Source of the DNA: Streptomyces asoensis
GTDB taxonomy: Bacteria > Actinomycetota > Actinomycetes > Streptomycetales > Streptomycetaceae
Assembly (NCBI RefSeq): GCF_013085465.1
Contig: NZ_CP049838.1
Coordinates: forward strand, 8,246,001-8,310,000
Length of the DNA: 64,000 nt
Reading direction: 5' to 3'
Part shown: positions 58,464-64,000 of the stretch, one piece after another
How positions within the stretch are numbered: the stretch's first letter is position 1
Layout: the number at the start of each line of letters is the position of its first letter
The notes under the pieces: generated by a model
Database searches by the model: none
Told to the model about the DNA's origin: nothing
What the model saw: only the letters and a program-made list of their open reading frames with translations
Program-made: the position numbers and the translations under genes

Positions 58464-59845
58464 CGCTTCCCGTCGGCTTCAGGGTCGAACTCGACCGGCA
58501 CACCCGGGTGATCGACGGCGGCCGGGCCCTGCTCGGCGGGTTCCCGACCCGGTTGCTGAGGCTGACCCCGAGGGCCCGGCGGCTGTTCGTCGGCCGGTCG
58601 CTCACCGTACGGGACGCGGCGAGCGCGCTCCTCGCGGACCGGTTGACCGACACCGGCATGGCCCATCCCGTCGCCCACTCGCTCCCGGCGCCTGCCGACC
58701 CCCGGTACACGGTCGTCGTACCCGTCCGCGACCGCCCACGCCAACTGGACCGGCTGCTGCGGAGCATCGGCACGGACACCTCGGTGATCGTCGTCGACGA
58801 CGCCTCGCGGCGCCCGGCCGCCGTGGCGGCGGTCGCCGCCTGCCACGGCGCCCGGCTGGTCGTCCTGGCCGCCAACGCCGGACCGGCCGGCGCGCGCAAC
58901 GCCGGGCTCCGTCTCGTCACCACCCCGTACGTGGTCTTCGCCGACTCCGACATCGTGCTGGCCCCCGAGACCGTGCCCACCCTGCTGAGGCACTTCGCGG
59001 ACCCCCTGGTCGCCATGGCCGTACCGCGCATCACCGGCCTGCCGGCCCCCGCCAGGAGCTGGATCGAACGGTACGAGAACGCCCGGTCCTCGCTCGATCT
59101 CGGCGCGCACCCGGCCCTGGTCCGGCCCGGCACCCCCGTCTCCTGGGCGTCCTCGGCCTGCCTCGTGGCGCGGGTGGACGCGCTGGCGGAGGGCTTCGAC
59201 GAGCGCCTGCGGGTCGGGGAGGACGTCGACCTGTGCTGGCGGCTGATCGCGGCCGGCCGGCGCGTGCGCTACGAACCCGCCGTCCGGGCCGCCCACGAGC
59301 ATCGCGTGCGCCTGGGGGACTGGCTCCAGCGCAAGGCCGTGTACGGAACCGGGGCACAGCCGCTCGCCCGGCGGCACCCCGCCTACATCGCACCCGCCGT
59401 GTTCGCCCCGTGGGGGACGGCGTTCGCCGCCGCGCTGCTCGTCCAGCGGCGCTGGTCGGTGCCGGCCGCGGGGGCCGTCCTCGGTGTCGTCACCCTGCGC
59501 ATCGCCCGCAGGCTCGACGGCACCCGGCACCCGTACCGGCTGGCCGCGCGGCTCACCGTCAACGGCGCGCTCGGCACCCTGGCGCAGACCTCCGCCCTGC
59601 TGACCCGCCACTGGTGGCCGCTCACGGCCGTCGGCTGCACGGCCTCCCGCCGGCTGCGCAGGGCCGCGGCGGTGGCCGCGGTGGCCGATATCGCACTCGA
59701 GTACCGGCGCGACGGCACTCCGCTCGACCCGCTCCGCTACGGCCTCGCCCGCCGCCTCGACGACCTCGCCTACGGGGCCGGCGTGTGGTTCTCGGCCCTG
59801 GAGGGCCGCTCCACCACTGCGCTGCGGCCCCGCGTCACGCGCTGA
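58460..59845 (+). CDS. mftF: MftF, GT2 glycosyltransferase
   Basis: 461 residues. The N-terminal PqqD-like/leader part (residues ~1-75) precedes a GT2 domain: YTVVVPVRDRPRQLDRLLRSI, VIVVDDAS, NAGPAGARNAGL, FADSDIV (DxD) and EDVDLCWRL. The C-terminal half has hydrophobic stretches (AAALLVQRRWSVPAAGAVLGVV). MftF decorates mycofactocin with beta-1,4-linked glucose units. Last mft gene of the operon. Confidence 0.95.
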   Translation: MTLPVGFRVELDRHTRVIDGGRALLGGFPTRLLRLTPRARRLFVGRSLTVRDAASALLADRLTDTGMAHPVAHSLPAPADPRYTVVVPVRDRPRQLDRLLRSIGTDTSVIVVDDASRRPAAVAAVAACHGARLVVLAANAGPAGARNAGLRLVTTPYVVFADSDIVLAPETVPTLLRHFADPLVAMAVPRITGLPAPARSWIERYENARSSLDLGAHPALVRPGTPVSWASSACLVARVDALAEGFDERLRVGEDVDLCWRLIAAGRRVRYEPAVRAAHEHRVRLGDWLQRKAVYGTGAQPLARRHPAYIAPAVFAPWGTAFAAALLVQRRWSVPAAGAVLGVVTLRIARRLDGTRHPYRLAARLTVNGALGTLAQTSALLTRHWWPLTAVGCTASRRLRRAAAVAAVADIALEYRRDGTPLDPLRYGLARRLDDLAYGAGVWFSALEGRSTTALRPRVTR

Positions 59846-59971
59846 ATCGGCACAGTCCCGGTCAGCGGAAAGCGCGCAGCGGGTGCCGGTCCCGGGCCCC
59901 GACACTGTGGCCATCCCACCGCCGGCGACGCGCGGCGGATGCGAGGGACCAGTCACCAGGAGGTGTGCGGC

Positions 59972-61153
59972 GTGACGCATGAAGTGATCGGTCGTGTCGA
60001 GGAGTTGGGCGCCGAACTGGCTGCACTCGCCGACGAGAACGAGTCACTCGGCAGGCTGAGCGACCGGACCGTCGAACTGCTCCGCTCCGCGGGGGTCGTA
60101 CGGCTGCTCCAGCCCAAGGAGTTCGGCGGATTCGGCGCCCACCCCCGGGACTTCGCCGAAGCGGTGATGGCCGTCGCCCGGCACGACGGGGCCGCCGGCT
60201 GGGTGTGCGGCGTCGTCGGCGTCCACCCGTGGGAGCTGGCCCAGATGGATCCGCGGCTCACCCACGAGGTGTGGGACGACGACCCGGACACCTGGATCGC
60301 CTCGCCCTACATGCCCAACGGCATCGCCGAGCCGGTGGACGGCGGCTACGTCCTCAGCGGACGCTGGCCGTTCTCCTCGGGCAGCGACCACTGCGGCTGG
60401 GACTTCCTCGGCGCGCTCCTCGGGGACGGCAAGGGCAGGCCGGCCGGGCCCATCACGGTGCTGCACGTCGTGCTGCCCCGCTCGGACTACGAGATCATCG
60501 ACGGTACCTGGGACGTGATCGGACTGTCGGGCACCGGCAGCAAGGACGTCGTCGTCGACAAGGCGTTCATTCCCGAACACCGCGTCATCAGGCAGGAAGC
60601 GGTCCAGGACGGAGCTGCCGCGGAGGCGGTCGGGCTGACCGACACGCTGTACAGGCTGCCCTTCAGCTCGATGTTCCCGCTCGGGATCACCGCGGCGGTC
60701 ATCGGCATCTGCGAGGGCGCGCTCGACATCCACCTGGCCCAGCAGCGCGACCGGGTCGCCGTGACCGGCGTCCAGGTCCGCGACGACCCGTACGTCCTCT
60801 ACGCCGCCGGGGAGGCCGCGGCGGAGATCGCCGCCTCGCGGGTGCAACTCATCGACGGCATCAGCCGGTTGTACGACCAGGTCGAGGCCGGCCGGCCGAT
60901 CACCCTGGAGGACCGGGCGAACGTCCGGCGCAACCAGGTCCGCTGTGCCTGGCGGGCCGTCTCCGCCCTGGACGAGATCTTCGCGCGGTCCGGCGGGAAC
61001 GCGATCCGGCGGGGCAATCCGATCCAGCGGTTCTGGCGGGACGCGCACGTCGGACTCCAGCACATGATCCATGTGCCCGGCACCGCCTACCACGCCAACA
61101 CCCTGGCCCGGATGGGACTTGAGCTGCCCGAGTCGATGCGCATCCTGATATGA
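59972..61153 (+). CDS. Acyl-CoA-dehydrogenase-fold flavin monooxygenase (HsaA/DszC-like)
   Basis: 393 residues from GTG 59972 with AGGAGG eight bases upstream. The acyl-CoA dehydrogenase fold is clear (VRLLQPKEFGGFGAHPRDFAEAVMAVARHDGAAGWV; WDVIGLSGTGSKDVVVDKAFIP; R-rich C-terminal with GGNAIRRGNPIQRFWRDAHVGLQHMI). The absence of the catalytic Glu context and the GT(G)S motif suit the two-component hydroxylase group that takes reduced flavin from a separate reductase. The next gene is that reductase (ATGA overlap). Substrate could be a phenolic or cyclic compound. Confidence 0.88.
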   Translation: MTHEVIGRVEELGAELAALADENESLGRLSDRTVELLRSAGVVRLLQPKEFGGFGAHPRDFAEAVMAVARHDGAAGWVCGVVGVHPWELAQMDPRLTHEVWDDDPDTWIASPYMPNGIAEPVDGGYVLSGRWPFSSGSDHCGWDFLGALLGDGKGRPAGPITVLHVVLPRSDYEIIDGTWDVIGLSGTGSKDVVVDKAFIPEHRVIRQEAVQDGAAAEAVGLTDTLYRLPFSSMFPLGITAAVIGICEGALDIHLAQQRDRVAVTGVQVRDDPYVLYAAGEAAAEIAASRVQLIDGISRLYDQVEAGRPITLEDRANVRRNQVRCAWRAVSALDEIFARSGGNAIRRGNPIQRFWRDAHVGLQHMIHVPGTAYHANTLARMGLELPESMRILI

Positions 61154-61776
61154 GCGACGGGGCGGCCCACTCCCGGACGGCGAACGCGGACCCGGACACG
61201 AACACCGAAGCGGACGCGAACACGGACGTGGACACGAAGTCCGACGCGATCGACGGGCGGCGGTTCCGCGACGTCCTGGGCAACTTCCCCACCAGCGTGG
61301 TCGCGATCACCACCACGGACGCCGAGGGACGGCCGCACGGGATGATCGTCGGCACCTTCACCTCCGTGTCCCTGGACCCGCCCCTGGTGTCCTTCCTGGC
61401 GGACCGCTCCTCCACGACCCTGCGGACGATCAGGGCCGCGGGCCGCTTCTGCGCCAACGCTCTCGCGGGCGACCAGGAACGGCTGTCCCGGAAGCTGGCC
61501 GCCGGTCCGGCGCGCGAGCGGTTCGCGGACACGGCCTGGCAGGCGTCACCCCTGGGCGACCCCGTGCTGGACGGGGTCGTCGCCTGGGTCGACTGCACGG
61601 TGGTGCAGACCGTCGAGATCGGGGATCACCTGCTGGTCGTCGGACGGGTCCGCGACCTGCGCGTCGAGTCGATGAAGACCCCGCTGCTGTTCTTCCGGGG
61701 CGGATACGGCGACTACCTGTCGAGCGCGGCGCTGCTGCTCGACAGGCTCGTCGGATGGGACGAGATAGGCCGGTAG
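61150..61776 (+). CDS. Flavin reductase (HpaC/HsaB-like), partner of the monooxygenase
   Basis: 208 residues. After an unusual ~33-residue acidic, Asn/Thr-rich head built of DPDTNTEADANTDVDTKSD, the flavin reductase domain runs FRDVLGNFPTSVVAITTTDAEGRPHGMIVGTFTSVSLDPPLVSF ... FCANAL, ending GGYGDYL. It reduces FMN/FAD with NAD(P)H for the monooxygenase encoded just before it. The start overlaps the upstream stop (ATGA). A GGR-rich ribosome site precedes the next gene. Confidence 0.9.
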   Translation: MSDGAAHSRTANADPDTNTEADANTDVDTKSDAIDGRRFRDVLGNFPTSVVAITTTDAEGRPHGMIVGTFTSVSLDPPLVSFLADRSSTTLRTIRAAGRFCANALAGDQERLSRKLAAGPARERFADTAWQASPLGDPVLDGVVAWVDCTVVQTVEIGDHLLVVGRVRDLRVESMKTPLLFFRGGYGDYLSSAALLLDRLVGWDEIGR

Positions 61777-61792
61777 ACAGAAGGAGCCGCAG

Positions 61793-62530
61793 ATGCAGAA
61801 AGCCCACTACATAAGACTCGAACGCGTGTCGGTGTGGTGCGGGGTCGTCCTGATGGTGGGATTCCTCGCCGCCTTCGCCATCGGCCACATCACCCCGCCG
61901 ATGAGCCCGACGGAGAGCCCCGAGGACATCGTCACGTTCCTCAAGGACCACCGCACGGGGATCCTCACCTGTGTCGCGCTGATGGTGCTGCTCGTCCCGT
62001 TCGAGTACCCCTACGTCGTCGTGACGAGCCTCCAGCTGCGCCGGGTCGAGGGCGGCTGGGGCCTGCTCTCCATGATCCAGCTCACCACGGGTGTGGTCGC
62101 CCCGCTGGGGTTCTTCTTCCCGCTCGCGATCCTCGCCGCCGCGGCCTACCGGCCGGGGCTCCACTCCGCCGACGTCCTGTCGGCGATGACCGACATGTTC
62201 TGGCTCATGTTCGTGGGCAACGCCTGCATCTTCGTGCTCCAGGTCTGGTCGATCGGGTACGCGTCGTTCATCGACCACCGTGCCGAGCCGATCTTCCCGC
62301 GCTGGTACGGCTGGCTCAGCATGCTGCTGGGGGTGCTCCTCATCCCGGGCGCCTTCGTCTTCCTCAACCAGACCGGGCCGCTGGCCTGGAACGGGCTGCT
62401 CGCCTACGCGCTCCCCTCCGTCGCGTACTTCATCTGGAAGATCGCGACGCCGTGGGTGCTGCTCCAGGCGGTCAGGTCCGAGGAGAAGGAGATCGCCGAG
62501 ACGGCCGAGGCCCGGCCGGTGACCGTCTAG
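61793..62530 (+). CDS. Integral membrane protein of unknown function
   Basis: 245 residues, preceded by AGAAGGAG. Six hydrophobic segments: VWCGVVLMVGFLAAFAIG, GILTCVALMVLLVPFEYPYV, LTTGVVAPLGFFFPLAILA, MTDMFWLMFVGNACIFVLQV, WLSMLLGVLLIPGAFVF and LPSVAYFIWKIATPWVLL. No family name recognised. It is the third gene of the monooxygenase operon and ends at a strong terminator, so it may be a transporter or membrane partner of that pathway. Confidence 0.85.
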   Translation: MQKAHYIRLERVSVWCGVVLMVGFLAAFAIGHITPPMSPTESPEDIVTFLKDHRTGILTCVALMVLLVPFEYPYVVVTSLQLRRVEGGWGLLSMIQLTTGVVAPLGFFFPLAILAAAAYRPGLHSADVLSAMTDMFWLMFVGNACIFVLQVWSIGYASFIDHRAEPIFPRWYGWLSMLLGVLLIPGAFVFLNQTGPLAWNGLLAYALPSVAYFIWKIATPWVLLQAVRSEEKEIAETAEARPVTV

Positions 62531-62545
62531 GACGGACGCGACGTC

Positions 62546-62587
62546 GTCGGCCGTGCCCCGCGATCACTCTCGCGGGGCACGGCCGAC
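62546..62587. terminator. Strong bidirectional terminator
   Basis: An 18-bp perfect stem (GTCGGCCGTGCCCCGCGA and its complement) with the loop TCACTC, between the membrane-protein stop and the convergent SDR stop. Confidence 0.85.
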
Positions 62588-62601
62588 TACGCGTCACGGG
62601 G

Positions 62602-63381
62602 CTAGACCGAGAGCGCGAAACCGCCCGTGACGCGCAGCGTCTCCCCGGTGACGAAGGACGCCTTCGACGAGACCAGATGGAGCAGCGCGTCGACGATGTC
62701 CTGCTCCCGGCCCTCCCGGTGGAGGATCTGCTCCCCGAGGACGCGGTCCGCCTCGGCGGGGGACAGTTCGGCCCGTACCGTGTCGGTGAGGATCAGGCCC
62801 GGCGCGATCGCGTTGACCCTGATGCCGTCCGCGGCGAACTCGCGCGCGAAGGACACCGTCAGGCCCCGCACGGCGAGCTTGGACACGCCGTAGACGCTGC
62901 GGTTCGCGTAGGCCGCCGACGACGAGATGTTGACGATGGAGGCGCCGGCGCGGCCCTTCATCGCCTCCCGGGCCGCGAGGGAGCAGATGACGACGCCCAT
63001 GACGTTGACGTCGAGCACCCGCCGTACCTTGGCGAGGCCCAGCTCGGTGAACGGCCTGTTGTAGGCGGCGTGCAGGCCGGCGTTGTTGACCAGGATGTCG
63101 AGTCCGCCGTGGCGTTCGGCGACCGCGCCGACGACCGCGCCGACCGCGCCCTCGTCGGCCACGTCACAGGCGACTCCCGTCACGCGGCCGCCCCGTGCGG
63201 TGAGTTCCGCCGCCGCCTCGGCCGCGGCGGCGCCGTCGATGTCGGCGAGCACGACCTGCGCGCCGAGCGCCGAGAGCGCCGCGCCGAACGCCTTGCCGAA
63301 GCCCCGGCCACCTCCCGTGACGAGGGCCACCTTGCCCTGGTGTGCGGTGTCTTCCGGCGTCAGAACCTTGTTGTCCGGCAT
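62602..63381 (-). CDS. SDR family oxidoreductase
   Basis: 259 residues. All classical SDR elements are intact: GGGRGFGKAFG, ADIDG, NNAG, ISSSAAYANRSVYGVSKLA (S-Y-K triad) and the C-terminal VTGETLRVTGG. NAD(P)-dependent dehydrogenase or mycofactocin-linked nicotinoprotein; sequence alone does not separate these. It overlaps no neighbour: the gap to the next SDR upstream is seven bases, so both are one operon. Location next to the mycofactocin genes makes it a candidate user of the cofactor. Confidence 0.92.
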   Translation of the reverse strand: MPDNKVLTPEDTAHQGKVALVTGGGRGFGKAFGAALSALGAQVVLADIDGAAAAEAAAELTARGGRVTGVACDVADEGAVGAVVGAVAERHGGLDILVNNAGLHAAYNRPFTELGLAKVRRVLDVNVMGVVICSLAAREAMKGRAGASIVNISSSAAYANRSVYGVSKLAVRGLTVSFAREFAADGIRVNAIAPGLILTDTVRAELSPAEADRVLGEQILHREGREQDIVDALLHLVSSKASFVTGETLRVTGGFALSV

Positions 63382-63388
63382 CAGAACC

Positions 63389-64000
63389 TCACTTCGGGCC
63401 GAACCGCTGGCCCGCGTCCAGACGCAGGCACTGGCCGTTCAGCATGGGGTTGTCGACGATCGCCAGGGCGAGCTTGGCGTACTCCTCGGGGCGGCCCGGG
63501 CGCCGGGGGAACGCGGCGTCCCGCACCAGCGCGGCCAGCGTCTCGGCGGGGATCCGCTCGGTGGCGCCGGTCTCGAACAGGCTGGGCGCGATGGCGACGA
63601 CGCGGATGCCGAGCGAGCCGAGGTCGCGGGCCATGGTGAGGCTCATCGCGGCGATCGCCGCCTTGGCGGCCGAGTAGGCGACCTGGCCGATCTGCCCCTC
63701 GAAGGCGGCGATCGACGACGTGTTGACGATGACGCCGCGTTCGCCGGTGGTCTCCGGGTCCTCGGGCTCGTTGCGGCTCATGTGCGCGGCGGCCAGCCGA
63801 CTGATGTTGAAGGTGGCGACGGCGTTCAGGTCGAGCACCCGGCGGAAGGTCTCCAGGTCGTGCGGACCGTCCTTGCCGAGCGTGCGCCGTACGCTGCCGC
63901 CGCCGGCGGTGGTGACCGACACATGCAGCCCGCCGAGGGCCGTCACGGCGGCGTCCAGCGCGCTCCCGGTCGCCTCGAAGTCGGTCACGTCGACAGGGTG
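63389..64000 (-). CDS. SDR family oxidoreductase, 5' end beyond the window
   Basis: The frame is open to base 64000, so the N-terminal part with the glycine motif lies outside. Visible from LGGLHVSVTTAGGG through ISRLAAAHMSRNEP, TSSIAAFEGQIGQVAYSAAKAAIAAM (S-Y-K triad), IAPSLFETGATE and MLNGQCLRLDAGQRFGP. The segment after the NAG position is altered (TTAGG), but the YSAAK motif is intact. It resembles the 3-hydroxyacyl-CoA dehydrogenase type II/HSD10 group. It precedes the other SDR in the same minus-strand operon. Confidence 0.9.
   Translation of the reverse strand, partial: HPVDVTDFEATGSALDAAVTALGGLHVSVTTAGGGSVRRTLGKDGPHDLETFRRVLDLNAVATFNISRLAAAHMSRNEPEDPETTGERGVIVNTSSIAAFEGQIGQVAYSAAKAAIAAMSLTMARDLGSLGIRVVAIAPSLFETGATERIPAETLAALVRDAAFPRRPGRPEEYAKLALAIVDNPMLNGQCLRLDAGQRFGPK

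Noticed and set aside
57926-59980. 684-codon minus-strand frame opposite mftE and mftF
   Set aside because: Low-complexity Gly/Arg/Asp composition and no domain; mftE/mftF are certain.

Overview
The window is high-GC actinobacterial chromosome and almost certainly Streptomyces. The evidence is GTG/TTG starts, GTGA/ATGA stop-start overlaps, many Tat and lipoprotein exports, SsgB-like developmental style regulators of the XRE/MmyB type, a chitinase with Streptomyces-type promoter repeats, one visible TTA codon, and very long antisense open frames caused by GC-rich third positions. No rRNA, tRNA or CRISPR was seen.

Layout. (1) 1-3588, plus strand: end of an acyl/aromatic catabolic operon (SDR, amidohydrolase, acyl-CoA ligase, MaoC hydratase). 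(2) 3.7-21.2 kb: a glycan-use locus. A minus-strand operon holds a PfkB kinase, a solute-binding lipoprotein, two permeases, a GH2 beta-galactosidase and two Tat-exported metallo-phosphoesterase/hydrolase proteins. It diverges from a plus-strand run of DeoR regulator, GH4, GH38 alpha-mannosidase and GH29 alpha-fucosidase. The enzyme mix suits a branched, mannose/galactose/fucose-containing glycan. (3) 21.5-30.2 kb: chitinase, an ATP-grasp protein, metallophosphoesterase plus Sfp-type PPTase, an alpha/beta hydrolase, and an XRE/zinc-peptidase pair diverging from an MmyB-like protein. (4) 30.2-36.0 kb, minus strand: Rieske oxygenase, a 57-residue CHC protein and a VanB-type reductase, followed by a nitrate/sulfonate-type ABC importer.

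(5) 36.0-47.2 kb is a scrapyard: ISL3 and IS5 transposase scraps, a GH3 beta-glucosidase C-terminus fused to an aldo/keto reductase C-terminus, an integrase-neighbour fragment, a frameshifted AraC regulator beside an intact paralogue, and a Gfo/Idh scrap. Intact genes are interspersed, including a MerR regulator whose probable operator occurs, almost identically, before both an MFS exporter and an aldo/keto reductase. (6) 47.2-50.5 kb: lipoprotein with an apparently non-canonical start, NAD kinase, TetR regulator.

(7) 50.7-64 kb is the highlight: a complete mycofactocin locus. A GMC oxidoreductase (mftG-like) diverges from mftA-mftB-mftC-mftD-mftE-mftF, with all six products recognisable, including the 42-residue precursor ending IDGMCGVY. 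It is flanked by an enoyl-CoA hydratase-like gene with amplified 3' tail repeats, several SDR dehydrogenases, and a two-component flavin monooxygenase/flavin reductase pair with a membrane protein. Mycofactocin serves as the redox cofactor for nicotinoprotein SDR/alcohol dehydrogenases, so the flanking dehydrogenases are candidate clients.
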